From contig JAHLLI010000007.1 in the NCBI GenBank assembly GCA_020444245.1, forward strand, positions 62,001 through 126,000: 64,000 bases of DNA. The letters are read 5' to 3'. The DNA comes from Actinomycetales bacterium. Lineage in GTDB: Bacteria; Actinomycetota; Actinomycetes; Actinomycetales; Cellulomonadaceae. This document shows positions 1 to 9,086 of the stretch, piece by piece (within the stretch, counting starts at the first letter, position 1; every line of letters begins with the position of its first letter). The notes under the pieces are model-generated. The model did no database searches. It was not told the origin of the DNA and worked only from the letters and a program-made list of their open reading frames with translations. A program made the position numbers and the translations under genes.

Positions 1-1884
1 GGCGAGGGCGACGCGTCGCAGCTCGTCGGTCGCCGGGTCGTCCGGCGGACCGACCACCGCCACCTGGCGGGGGCCGTCGACGATCGCCTCGAGGACGGCG
101 AGAGCCCAGCCCTGGGCCGTCGGGTGCTCGCCGGCGAGCAGGAGCGGTTCAACCAGGGCCCGCTCCGCCGCCTCGCGATGGCGGTTCGAGCCGCTGAGTG
201 CGGCGTAGCCCACCAAGGCACCCGCCGCCGCAGCGGAGCCGCACGGCGTGGGGCCGTCGATGACCTCACGAGGCCGCCGGACCCGGGCCACGACCGGGTC
301 GGTCTGGTCGTCCGCGGTGTCCACCAGGGAGCCGTCCAGTGCTTTGAAGTGGCCCGTCACCGTGTCCAGCAGGTCGCCGGCCGCGGCCAGGTATCGGGCC
401 TCGCCCGTGGCGCCGACGAGGGCGAGCAGGCCCTCCGCGAGGTCCGCGTAGTCCTCGAGCACGCCGGCGGCACGCCCGGCCTCGCCGTCGCGTGAGGCGC
501 GCACGAGTCGGGCGCCGCCCGGCCCGGGCACCAGGTGCAGCCGCAGGAGAAGGTCGGCCGCCTCACGTGCCGCGACCACCCAGTCCCGGCGGCCCAGCAG
601 GTCGCCCGCGTCCGCGAGGCCCGCGATGGCCAGGCCGTTCCAGGCCGTGACCACCTTGTCGTCGCGTGAGGGTGCCGGCCGGGCTGCCCGCGTGGCGCGC
701 AGGCGGTCACGAAGCACGGCCCACCGCCCAGGGTCGGGGGGATCCGACGGCAGTCTGAGCACCGAGGTCCCGCGCTCGAACGAGCCTCCCTCGAACACCC
801 GGCACAGGTCGGCGACCCAAGCGCCGTCGTCCTCGCCCAGCGCCTCGCGGAGCTGGGTCGGGGTCCACACGTAGTAAGCGCCCTCGCGGGGGATGCCGTC
901 GGCGCCGGGGGAGTCGGCGTCCAGCGACGAGGCGAAGCCTCCCTCGGGAGTGCGCAGCTCGGCCAGCAGCCAGGTGGCCGTCTCCTCCGCGACACGGCGG
1001 GCGACGGGCGAGCCCGTCGCCCGCCACCAGTGCGCGTAGACCCGGACCAGCAGGGCGTTGTCGTAGAGCATCTTCTCGAAGTGCGGCACGGTCCACGTCG
1101 CGTCGACGCTGTACCGGGCGAACCCGCCGGCGAGCTGGTCGTAGATCCCGCCGCGGGCCATCGCCTCGAGGGTCCGCGAGGCCATCTCCATGGCCCTGGC
1201 GGCGCGTCGGTCGCGCGGCCCGCCGCGCCGGGACCGGCGCAGGAGCCACTCGAGCAGCATCGACGGCGGGAACTTGGGCGCGCCGCCGAAGCCGCCGCGC
1301 ACCTCGTCGTAGGCCACCCCGGTCGCAGTGAGGGCGGTGTCGGCGAGCAGCGCGTCGAGAGGGACGGAGCCGTCGGCGGCGGGTCCCGCGCGTGCCACGG
1401 CCGCGCTGATCCGGGCGGCGCTGGCCACGACCTCGTCGCGACGGGTCGCCCACGCTTCGGCCACCGCCTCGACGACCTGGCGGAAGGCTGGGGTGCCGCC
1501 GATCGGCCGCGGCGGGTAGTACGTGCCGGCGTAGAACGGACGCCCGTCGGGCGTGACCCAGACCGTCATCGGCCAGCCCCCGCTGCCGGTGAGCGCCTGG
1601 GTCGCCGCCATGTACACCGTGTCGACGTCGGGCCGCTCCTCGCGGTCGACCTTCACCGCGACGACCCGGGCGTTGAGGAGGCCGGCGATCTCGGGGTCCT
1701 CGAAGGACTCGTGGGCCATCACGTGGCACCAGTGGCAGGCCGCGTAGCCGATCGAGACGAGCACCGGCACGTCGCGGCGCTTCGCCTCGGCGAAGGCCTC
1801 GGGGCCCCACTCCCACCAGTCGACCGGGTTGTCGGCATGTTGTTGCAGGTAGGGGCTCGTCGCGCGGGCCAGTCGGTTCGCCAC
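1..1884 (-). CDS. Thioredoxin domain-containing protein, DUF255/YyaL family (3' end outside window)
   Basis: The reverse-strand frame begins GTG at 1884 ([24 protein letters not shown]) and stays open to the window edge, so the C-terminus is missing. The N-terminal thioredoxin-like domain shows the family signature [13 protein letters not shown], then a CHWCH motif near residue 55 and the [13 protein letters not shown] stretch. The rest resembles the six-hairpin glycosidase-like domain of YyaL/SSP411 proteins. The family is widespread but its reaction is not established; a redox or sugar-epimerase-like role has been proposed. No clear Shine-Dalgarno sequence is seen before the GTG. The gene faces away from its right-hand neighbour. 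Family assignment is firm; function is unknown. Confidence 0.85.
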   Translation of the reverse strand, partial: MANRLARATSPYLQQHADNPVDWWEWGPEAFAEAKRRDVPVLVSIGYAACHWCHVMAHESFEDPEIAGLLNARVVAVKVDREERPDVDTVYMAATQALTGSGGWPMTVWVTPDGRPFYAGTYYPPRPIGGTPAFRQVVEAVAEAWATRRDEVVASAARISAAVARAGPAADGSVPLDALLADTALTATGVAYDEVRGGFGGAPKFPPSMLLEWLLRRSRRGGPRDRRAARAMEMASRTLEAMARGGIYDQLAGGFARYSVDATWTVPHFEKMLYDNALLVRVYAHWWRATGSPVARRVAEETATWLLAELRTPEGGFASSLDADSPGADGIPREGAYYVWTPTQLREALGEDDGAWVADLCRVFEGGSFERGTSVLRLPSDPPDPGRWAVLRDRLRATRAARPAPSRDDKVVTAWNGLAIAGLADAGDLLGRRDWVVAAREAADLLLRLHLVPGPGGARLVRASRDGEAGRAAGVLEDYADLAEGLLALVGATGEARYLAAAGDLLDTVTGHFKALDGSLVDTADDQTDPVVARVRRPREVIDGPTPCGSAAAAGALVGYAALSGSNRHREAAERALVEPLLLAGEHPTAQGWALAVLEAIVDGPRQVAVVGPPDDPATDELRRVALA

Positions 1885-1996
1885 GACACCACTGTGGGTC
1901 TTCGCGGGGCGACGCGCGAGACCTATCGAACGGCGCTGCGCACCGACGCGAGCAGGCACGCACGGCCCAGGTCGCCGGTTCCTCGATCGCATACAC

Positions 1997-2227
1997 CTAG
2001 CCGCCACGGCGAAGCGCCGTCGCGGCGTGCGCACCGAGCCCGACCGCCCATGGGACGGTGACCTGCCACACGTAGTCCACACCGTCGCCGAGGGCGATGT
2101 CCTGGGCCCACAGGAAGCCGTTCACGAGGACGAACACGATCGTGTGCCCCAGGAGGTCGGAGCGCGCCGAGTGCTCCACACCCTCGCGCGAACGCCCGGT
2201 GATCAGGACGGTCACCCCGAACGCCAA
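1997..2227 (-). CDS. Small two-helix membrane protein (2TM-domain type)
   Basis: A protein of about 76 residues with two hydrophobic segments: [20 protein letters not shown] and [19 protein letters not shown]. The spacing and the closing GLGAHAA pattern resemble the 2TM domain found in many actinobacterial membrane proteins of unknown role. An in-frame stop lies a short way upstream. The start is uncertain: TTG at 2227 or GTG at 2212 both leave the helices intact, and neither has a convincing ribosome site. It could be the anchoring remnant of a larger sensor protein, but no other domain is visible. Confidence 0.5.
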   Translation of the reverse strand: MAFGVTVLITGRSREGVEHSARSDLLGHTIVFVLVNGFLWAQDIALGDGVDYVWQVTVPWAVGLGAHAATALRRGG

Positions 2228-2416
2228 GGCTGCACCGCCGGCGACCAGCGGGCCCCAGCCTCAGCCCGGTGCGATGTCCCCGACCCGGGCCGACCAGTCA
2301 CCGCCGCACCCAGCGGGTGACGTGGAGCTCCGGTTCGACGTGGTGTGACGGGGTCGTGTTGATGTGGGCGACGCGCGACAGCCCTCGCCGGGTCCGGGGC
2401 GCGGAGGGATGATGAC

Positions 2417-2722
2417 GTGGTGCGTGTCCAGCTGCTGCACATCGAGGACTGCCCGACCTGGCAGGTGGCCGACGACCACCTGCGCCAGGCCCTGCGTGCG
2501 GTCGAGGCCACCGTCGACGTGGAGCACGTACTGGTCGAGGCCCCCGAGCAGGCTGCGGCGTGGGGCTTTCACGGGTCTCCTTCGATCCTGATCGACGGCG
2601 TGGACCCGTTCGCCCACGCGGACGCCCCCGTCGGCCTGTCGTGCCGGCTCTACCGGACTCCGGGCGGCACGGCCGGTTCGCCCACCGTCGAGCAGCTCGT
2701 CGAGGTCCTCTCCGGGCGCTGA
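2417..2722 (+). CDS. Thioredoxin-fold small protein
   Basis: A 101-residue protein reading MVRVQLLHIEDCPTW near the start, with the later GSPSILIDGVDPF and GLSCRLYRTPGG segments. This is the pattern of small thioredoxin-like proteins often annotated as alkylmercury-lyase-like or DsbA-like. A single cysteine sits at the position of the usual CxxC (DCPTW), and another lies in the LSCRLY segment. The fold is therefore recognisable but a disulfide-exchange function is not assured. Two GTG codons are adjacent at 2417 and 2420. It is followed by uppP on the same strand with a short gap; no functional link is obvious. Confidence 0.7.
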   Translation: MVRVQLLHIEDCPTWQVADDHLRQALRAVEATVDVEHVLVEAPEQAAAWGFHGSPSILIDGVDPFAHADAPVGLSCRLYRTPGGTAGSPTVEQLVEVLSGR

Positions 2723-2780
2723 CACCGCGGCAGACCGCGCGTCCAGGCATCTCCCAGGGTCCCTGCCTAGAGTCCCGCGG

Positions 2781-3746
2781 GTGTCCCTGACCTACCTGGA
2801 GTCCCTCGTCGTCGGCGCGTTCCAGGGGTTCTCGGAGCTGTTCCCGATCTCCTCCCTCGGGCACAGCGTGCTCATCCCGGCGCTGGTCGGAGGCCCGTGG
2901 GCCCAGGACCTCAGCGTCTCGGCGCCCGAGTCGCCGTACCTCGCGTTCATCGTGGGCCTGCACGTCGCGACCGCGGCGGCGCTGCTGGTGTTCTTCTGGC
3001 GGGACTGGGTCCTGATCATCGGCGGGTTCTTCGCCTCGATCCGGCACCGCAGCGTGACCGACCCGTATCAGCGCCTGGCGTGGCTGATCATCATCGCCAC
3101 CATCCCCGTCGGGCTCGCCGGGCTCCTGCTCGAGCACGCCTTCCGCACCACGCTCGGCAAGCCGATCCCGGCCGCGGCGTTCCTCGTCGTCAACGGCTTG
3201 GTCCTGCTCGCCGGAGAGCGGCTGCGGCGCCGGGCGCCGGTCGCCGTGCCGGCAGGGGCCGCGGCCGTGGACGCCGGAGGGCTGACCATGGCCGACGTCG
3301 CCGCCGAGCGGCTGGTCCGTGGTGGCGAGGACGACGGGTCCGGCCCGGAGGCCGACCACCGGTTGGCCGGGCTCAGCCTTCGCGCGGCCACCACGATCGG
3401 GTCGGCGCAGGTCCTGGCCCTGCTGCCCGGGATCAGCCGGTCGGGGTCGACGATGGTCGCGGGTCTGTTCCGCGGTCTGTCCCACGAGGACGCGGCGCGG
3501 TTCTCCTTCCTGCTCGCCACGCCGGTCATCCTCGCCGCGGGCCTGCTGAAGATCCCGGACCTCTTCGGCCCGCTCGGCGCCGGCATCCACGGTCAGGTCG
3601 TCGTCGGGAGCCTCGCGTCCTTCGCGACGGCCTACCTGTCGGTGCGCTACCTGACCCGGTACTTCCGTACCCGCACGCTGACCCCGTTCGCGATCTACAG
3701 CATCGTGCTCGGCGGCGCGGCGTTGGTCTGGCTGTCCGTGCGCTGA
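2781..3746 (+). CDS. uppP: Undecaprenyl-diphosphatase (UppP/BacA family)
   Basis: This multi-pass membrane enzyme removes one phosphate from undecaprenyl pyrophosphate, recycling the lipid carrier for peptidoglycan synthesis. Both family signatures are present: FQGFSELFPISSLGH near residue 15 and PGISRSGSTMVAGLFRG near residue 220. At 321 residues it is longer than the usual 260-280, owing to a hydrophilic insertion at about residues 150-200. The first motif reads SELFPISSLGH where many family members have SEWLPISSTGH, so this is a divergent subfamily. The start is GTG at 2781. Membrane helices are evident throughout. Identification is confident; the meaning of the insertion is unknown. Confidence 0.88.
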   Translation: MSLTYLESLVVGAFQGFSELFPISSLGHSVLIPALVGGPWAQDLSVSAPESPYLAFIVGLHVATAAALLVFFWRDWVLIIGGFFASIRHRSVTDPYQRLAWLIIIATIPVGLAGLLLEHAFRTTLGKPIPAAAFLVVNGLVLLAGERLRRRAPVAVPAGAAAVDAGGLTMADVAAERLVRGGEDDGSGPEADHRLAGLSLRAATTIGSAQVLALLPGISRSGSTMVAGLFRGLSHEDAARFSFLLATPVILAAGLLKIPDLFGPLGAGIHGQVVVGSLASFATAYLSVRYLTRYFRTRTLTPFAIYSIVLGGAALVWLSVR

Positions 3747-4097
3747 CGACCGGTGCCGGCGGGCGCAGAGCGGGCGCGGGCCGGCCTGGATCCCATTGAG
3801 ACGCCCGGAGACCCGGCCCGGCGCACCCGGGCGGAATGCGGTCCGGAGCGCTTCCGCAGGCGCTCCGCGGTGCCCTCGGGCCCCGCGACACGCCGCTCGG
3901 GCAACGATTTTCCCCGGTCCCGCGCACAACGTAGGACGAATGGGCCCCAGAGGGCCCGAACGAGCGACCTACCCTGCGAGGACAGGCATGAGGATCTCCT
4001 TGACGCCTCCGCCACGACGGCGTCAGCCGCCGCGACGGGTCAGCGCAGACCCTCTTTCCCCTGAGACCGTCGATCGCTCACACCACGGGACAGGCAG
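3747..4097 (+). promoter_or_regulatory. Intergenic region before the oxidoreductase operon, with one inverted repeat
   Basis: About 350 bases without a convincing gene. At 3844-3867 there is an 8-bp inverted repeat (CGGAGCGC ... GCGCTCCG) around an 8-base spacer. It could end the uppP transcript, although no T-tract follows. The promoter for the large oxidoreductase operon must lie here, but no -35/-10 pair, Rex site or FNR-like site could be recognised by eye. A weak purine-rich stretch (GGGACAGGCAG) precedes the ATG at 4098. Confidence 0.35.
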
Positions 4098-7000
4098 ATG
4101 ACCTCACAGCAGCCCAAGTACCCCGGCACCTCCACCGTTCTCAACGGGAACGGCGCCGTGGCCTACGTCATGCGTCACGTCTGTGGTGGCGTGATCGGGT
4201 ATCCCATCACTCCGTCCACCGAGATCTCCGAGCTCTTCGAGGCCGCCCGCGCCGAGGGCAGCGTGAACGTGTGGGGCAAGCACCCGTTCTTCTTCGAGGC
4301 GGAGGGTGAGCACTCCGCCCAGAGCGGTGCCCTCGGCGCGGCGCTCACCGGCGGGCAGTACGTGTCGAACGCCTCCTCGAGCCAGGGCATCCTCTACGCG
4401 CTCGAGTCGCACTACGTGACGGTGGGCAAGAAGATCGGCGGCTTCGTGCTGCAGTGCGCGGCGCGCGTGGTCTCCAAGCACTCCCTGAACGTCATGGCCG
4501 GCCACGACGACGTGTACGCGCTGCTGCCGTCCGGCTACACGATCATGTTCGGCTCGAACCCGCAGGAGGCCGCGGACCTCGCGGCCATCTCCTACCGCAC
4601 GGCCGCGCTGTCGCTGATCCCCGTCACCAACGCGATGGACGGGTTCTCGACCAGCCACATGATGAGCGAGATGGTCCTGCCCGAGCCCGCGCTGCTCAAG
4701 GAGTACCTCGGCGACCCGACCGCCTACGTCCCGTGCCCGACCGTCGCGCAGGAGATCCTCTTCGGCGCCAAGGGCCGTGTGGCCCAGCTCACCGGCTGGC
4801 TGGCCCGGCACCGCGGCGACCTGCTGGACGCCCCGGCGGAGTCGCTCGCCGACTACCTGGCCCTGAACGCCGACGCGATCGAGGCGGACCAGGCCGGCGC
4901 GCTCATCGAGCCGACCCTCGCCTGGCTCCCGGTCGAGCTGCACGCCGCGTGGTCGCGCCAGTGGCGCAACGCCGCGCCCAAGGGCACCCGCCAGCTGGTC
5001 CCGGCACTGGTGGACGTCGACAACCCGGGCCTGACCGGCCCCGTGCAGAACCAGCCCGACTTCCAGGCCGGTGCGGTCGACCACCGCACCCACTTCGCCT
5101 CCGAGGTCCCGCGCCTGGCCCGCCAGGCGATGGCCGAGTACGCCGAGCTGACCGGCCGCGAGTACGCCCCGGTGATGACCTACGACGTCGAGGACGCCGA
5201 CTACGTCGTCGTCGGCCTGGGCTCGATCACCGACGACCTGCGCGCCGTGCTCCCGTACCTGCGCGCGCAGGGCCACAAGGTGGGCGTCGTCTCGGTCAAG
5301 CTGCTCCAGCCGTTCCCCGAGGCCGAGCTCGTGGCCGCACTGGCCGGCAAGAAGGCCGTCACGGTCCTCGAGCGCTCCGACCAGACCGCGCTCACGAGCC
5401 TGGTCACCGGTGCGCTGTTCAAGGCCCGCCAGAACGCCGACGGCGCCGACCACGAGGTCCCGACGCTCGACAAGCTCCCGCGCCTGACCACCGGCATCTT
5501 CGGCCTCGGCGGTCACGACGTGCAGCCGCGCCACACCATCGCCGCGTTCCAGCACATGATCGACGGCAAGACGGCGCCGCTGATCTACCTGGGCTCGCAG
5601 TTCTTCAGCAAGAACCCGAGCCCGCAGATGGCGGAGATCGAGGCGCGCCTGCGCGCCGCCTACCCGACCACCGAGCACATGGCGCTCGAGACCGCCGAGA
5701 ACCCGCAGCTGCTGCCCGACTCCGCGATGCGGATCCGGTTCCACTCCGTGGGCGGCTACGGCACCATCGCGACCGGCAAGCTGCTGACCGACATCCTGTC
5801 CGGCGTGCTGGGCATGCACTCGAAGGCGGCGCCGAAGTACGGCTCGGAGAAGTCCGGTGCGCCGACCAACTACTACATCACCCTGAGCCCCGAGCCCGTG
5901 CTCATCACGAACGCCGAGCTCGAGGACGTCGAGGTCGTGCTCTCCCCGGACCACAAGGCCTTCGTGCACACCAACCCGATCAAGGGTCTGGTGCCGGGCG
6001 GGACGCTCATCATCCAGTCGGACCTGACGCCGATCGAGTTCTGGCGGCAGCTGCCCAAGTACGCGCGCACGACGATCCGCGAGCGCAAGATCCGCCTGAT
6101 GATCATCGACGCGTTCTCGGTCGCGAAGAAGCATGCGCCGAAGCCCGAGCTCGAGACCCGCATGATGGGTATCGCGTTCATCGGCGCGGTCGCCGGCCAC
6201 GTGGACCGCGTCTCCAAGGGTGCCGACCGCGAGGCGATCTCGGCCAAGGTCCGCGCCCAGATCTCGAAGAAGTTCGGGTCCAAGGGCGAGGCCGTCGTCG
6301 AGGGCAACATGGCGGTGATCCACGACGCGATGGACGCCGTGGTCCCGGTCGACTACGACGCGCCAGAGCTGGTTGCGATCGACACCGAGCCGCAGCCGGC
6401 CCGGATGCTTCGTCCGGTCGCCGTCTCGCAGGAGATGTGCTCCTCGGACGCCCCGACCGCCGCCTCGCTGTTCGACCCGGCCTACTACGAGGACATCGTG
6501 GCGCGCCCGTTCCGCGAGGGCACCATCGGCGAGGCGCCGGTGCTGCCCGGTGTCGGGCTGTTCATGCCCGCGGGTTCGGCCGGCGCGAAGGACAAGGGCC
6601 TGTTCCGCCGGACCGTGCCGGCCTTCGACCCCGACGTGTGCACCGGCTGCATGGAGTGCGCGCTGGTGTGCCCGGACGCGGCGATCCCGAACACCGTGCA
6701 CGACCTGCACGCGCTGCTGCTCACGACGATCGACACGCTGGAGCTGCCCGAGGCCCAGCGCGCCGTCCTGCGGTCGCAGGTCTACCCGCTGGCCGAGGCC
6801 GTCCGCGGCCGCTACCGCACCGAGAAGGACGGCCCGGCGTTCCACGACCTCGTGGCCCAGGCGGGTGCCGGCCTCGAGGTCGACGGCCCGGTCTTCGCCC
6901 GGAGCCTCGGCGCGCTGGTCGAGAAGCTCGCGACCTTCCCGGTCGCGCGGACCCGACCGTTCTTCGACGCGATGGAGAAGGCCCAGCCGGGCTCCGGCGG

Positions 7001-9086
7001 CCTCTTCTCCGCCACGATCGACCCCTGGAAGTGCACCGGGTGCCTGGAGTGCACCGAGGTCTGCGGCCCCGGCGCCCTGACCCCGGTCGACCAGGACGAC
7101 GCGGTGCTGACCACCCTCCAGGACCGGTTCGAGCTCCTGTCGCAGCTGCCCAACACCCCGGCTCGCTTCTACGACGGCTCGCTGTCGGCCGAGGGCGACC
7201 TCAAGCGCCTCCTGCTCGACCACGACAACTACTACGCCACCACCGGTGGGCACGGCGCGTGCCGCGGATGCGGCGAGGTCACCGCGATCCGGCTCGTCAT
7301 GTCGATGAGCCACGCGCTGGGCGAGGAGCGTCGTGAGAAGCACGAGACCGCGCTCATCCAGATGCTCGCGGACCTGGAGGCCAAGCTCGCCGAGATCGGA
7401 ACCGCGGACGTCGCGCGTCGTGAGCGGATCACGTCGCTGATCGCCACGCTCGAGCGTCGGCTGTACATGGTCGAGTCCGGCCCGACCGGTCAGGGCCCCG
7501 CCTCGACCATCATCGCCAACTCGACCGGCTGCTCGAGCGTGTACGCCTCGACGATGCCGTACAACAACTACCTCGACCCGTGGGTGAACAGCCTCTTCCA
7601 GGACGCCCAGCCGCTGGCCAAGGGCATCTTCGAGGGCGTGGCGCACGAGGTGGTCGACGAGGTCAGGGCCATGCGCACCGCACGGCTCGAGCTCGACGAC
7701 GCGTACGACCCCGAGCGGCACCTGACGGTCATGCAGCGTCTCACCTGGGACAAGCTGACCAAGGACGAGCTGGGCCTGATGCCGACGATCATGACGATCG
7801 GCGGCGACGGCGCGAGCTACGACATCGGCTTCGGCGCGATGAGCCGCGTCCTGGCGTCCGAGACCCCGATCAAGGTCATGGTGCTGAACTCCGGTGCGTA
7901 CTCCAACACCGGCGGCCAGACCTCGACCGCGTCGTTCACCGGTCAGGACTCGGACCTGTCCCGGTTCGGTGGCGCGCACGACGGCAAGCACGAGTCCCGT
8001 AAGGAGCTCGGCCTGATCGCGTCCTTCCACCCGAACGTCTACGTCGCCTCGACCTCGACGTCGCTGCACGGGCACTACCTGAAGTGCTCGATGGACTTCC
8101 TCAGCTACAGCGACGGCCCGGCCGTGATGGACACCTACACGCCGTGCGGTTCCGAGCACGGCATCGCCGAGGCCGCCTCGGCAGCCCGTGCCCGGCTCGC
8201 GGTCGAGTCCCGGATGAGCCCGCTGTTCGTCCACGACCCGCGCCGCGGCAAGACGCTGTACGACTGGTTCAGCCTGGACGGCAACCCCGACCCGGACAAG
8301 ACGTGGACCACCACCACGCTCGAGTACCTGGACGAGGCCGGTCAGGTCCAGCTGATGACGACGCCCCTGACCCCGGCGGAGTTCGCGCTCGGCGAGACGC
8401 GCTTCAAGAAGCAGTTCCGCAAGCTGCCGGCCTCCTCCGAGGACATCGCCGTGCCGATCGACGAGTACGTCGAGCTCGAGGTCGCCGACCGCGAGGGCAA
8501 GGTGCCGTTCATCTACGCGACGGACGAGGACCGGCACCTGATGAAGGTGCAGTGCTCGCACCAGGTGGTGAACCTGGTCGAGGACCGCAAGCGGTACTGG
8601 CAGATCCTGCAGTACCTGTCGGGTCAGCACGAGGAGGAGCTCGGCGCCGTCTACGCCGACGACCTCGCCTCGATCACCGCCCGCTACGACGAGGCGATGA
8701 CCCTGCGCGAGTCCTCGATGGACGACATCGCCCGGGCCATGGCCGAGCTGGCCACCTCGAGCAGGGCGCCCGCGGGCCTGACGGCCCCGGTGCCCGTGCG
8801 CGGGGACGTGCCCGCCGCCGCCCCGGCAGCCGCTCCGGCGGCGACCGCGGTGGCCGACCGAGCCGTCTGGCTCGATCCCTCCGACCAGTCGAAGTGCACC
8901 GACTGCGGCACCTGCTACCAGGAGCTGCCGATGTTCTTCGAGAAGGTCACCAAGGTCATCGACGGCCAGGCCGTGACGGTCGCGGAGATGAAGGAGGGGT
9001 CGCTCGACAAGGTGACCGTCACTCCCGAGCTCCAGGCGCGGATCGAGCGGGTCAAGGCCACCTGCGACGCGGAGATCATCAAGTGA
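4098..9086 (+). CDS. nifJ: Giant pyruvate:ferredoxin oxidoreductase-like protein (NifJ type)
   Basis: Likely oxidises a 2-oxoacid, probably pyruvate, with CoA to acyl-CoA and CO2, passing electrons through iron-sulfur clusters. Domain order fits single-chain NifJ: a pyrimidine-binding alpha region (GYPITPSTEISE near residue 35), a gamma region (VGGYGTIATGKL near 550), cysteine clusters at about 848-858 (CTGCMECALVC) and 979-989 (CTGCLECTEVC), CRGCGE near 1055, and a TPP site near 1235-1275 (GGDGASYDIGFGA ... NTGGQTSTAS). It has 1662 residues against roughly 1200 for typical NifJ. The extra length lies between the two ferredoxin clusters (over 110 residues), between CRGCGE and TGCSS, and in a C-terminal tail with a third cluster CTDCGTC near 1600. 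It overlaps the next gene by 4 bases. Family is firm; substrate is inferred. Confidence 0.88.
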   Translation: MTSQQPKYPGTSTVLNGNGAVAYVMRHVCGGVIGYPITPSTEISELFEAARAEGSVNVWGKHPFFFEAEGEHSAQSGALGAALTGGQYVSNASSSQGILYALESHYVTVGKKIGGFVLQCAARVVSKHSLNVMAGHDDVYALLPSGYTIMFGSNPQEAADLAAISYRTAALSLIPVTNAMDGFSTSHMMSEMVLPEPALLKEYLGDPTAYVPCPTVAQEILFGAKGRVAQLTGWLARHRGDLLDAPAESLADYLALNADAIEADQAGALIEPTLAWLPVELHAAWSRQWRNAAPKGTRQLVPALVDVDNPGLTGPVQNQPDFQAGAVDHRTHFASEVPRLARQAMAEYAELTGREYAPVMTYDVEDADYVVVGLGSITDDLRAVLPYLRAQGHKVGVVSVKLLQPFPEAELVAALAGKKAVTVLERSDQTALTSLVTGALFKARQNADGADHEVPTLDKLPRLTTGIFGLGGHDVQPRHTIAAFQHMIDGKTAPLIYLGSQFFSKNPSPQMAEIEARLRAAYPTTEHMALETAENPQLLPDSAMRIRFHSVGGYGTIATGKLLTDILSGVLGMHSKAAPKYGSEKSGAPTNYYITLSPEPVLITNAELEDVEVVLSPDHKAFVHTNPIKGLVPGGTLIIQSDLTPIEFWRQLPKYARTTIRERKIRLMIIDAFSVAKKHAPKPELETRMMGIAFIGAVAGHVDRVSKGADREAISAKVRAQISKKFGSKGEAVVEGNMAVIHDAMDAVVPVDYDAPELVAIDTEPQPARMLRPVAVSQEMCSSDAPTAASLFDPAYYEDIVARPFREGTIGEAPVLPGVGLFMPAGSAGAKDKGLFRRTVPAFDPDVCTGCMECALVCPDAAIPNTVHDLHALLLTTIDTLELPEAQRAVLRSQVYPLAEAVRGRYRTEKDGPAFHDLVAQAGAGLEVDGPVFARSLGALVEKLATFPVARTRPFFDAMEKAQPGSGGLFSATIDPWKCTGCLECTEVCGPGALTPVDQDDAVLTTLQDRFELLSQLPNTPARFYDGSLSAEGDLKRLLLDHDNYYATTGGHGACRGCGEVTAIRLVMSMSHALGEERREKHETALIQMLADLEAKLAEIGTADVARRERITSLIATLERRLYMVESGPTGQGPASTIIANSTGCSSVYASTMPYNNYLDPWVNSLFQDAQPLAKGIFEGVAHEVVDEVRAMRTARLELDDAYDPERHLTVMQRLTWDKLTKDELGLMPTIMTIGGDGASYDIGFGAMSRVLASETPIKVMVLNSGAYSNTGGQTSTASFTGQDSDLSRFGGAHDGKHESRKELGLIASFHPNVYVASTSTSLHGHYLKCSMDFLSYSDGPAVMDTYTPCGSEHGIAEAASAARARLAVESRMSPLFVHDPRRGKTLYDWFSLDGNPDPDKTWTTTTLEYLDEAGQVQLMTTPLTPAEFALGETRFKKQFRKLPASSEDIAVPIDEYVELEVADREGKVPFIYATDEDRHLMKVQCSHQVVNLVEDRKRYWQILQYLSGQHEEELGAVYADDLASITARYDEAMTLRESSMDDIARAMAELATSSRAPAGLTAPVPVRGDVPAAAPAAAPAATAVADRAVWLDPSDQSKCTDCGTCYQELPMFFEKVTKVIDGQAVTVAEMKEGSLDKVTVTPELQARIERVKATCDAEIIK

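Noticed and set aside
4104-8630. 1508-codon open frame on the strand opposite the large oxidoreductase
   Set aside because: Long antisense frames are expected in very GC-rich genes. The translation is Arg/Leu/Gly/Asp-rich with no domain, while the + strand shows clear catalytic motifs.
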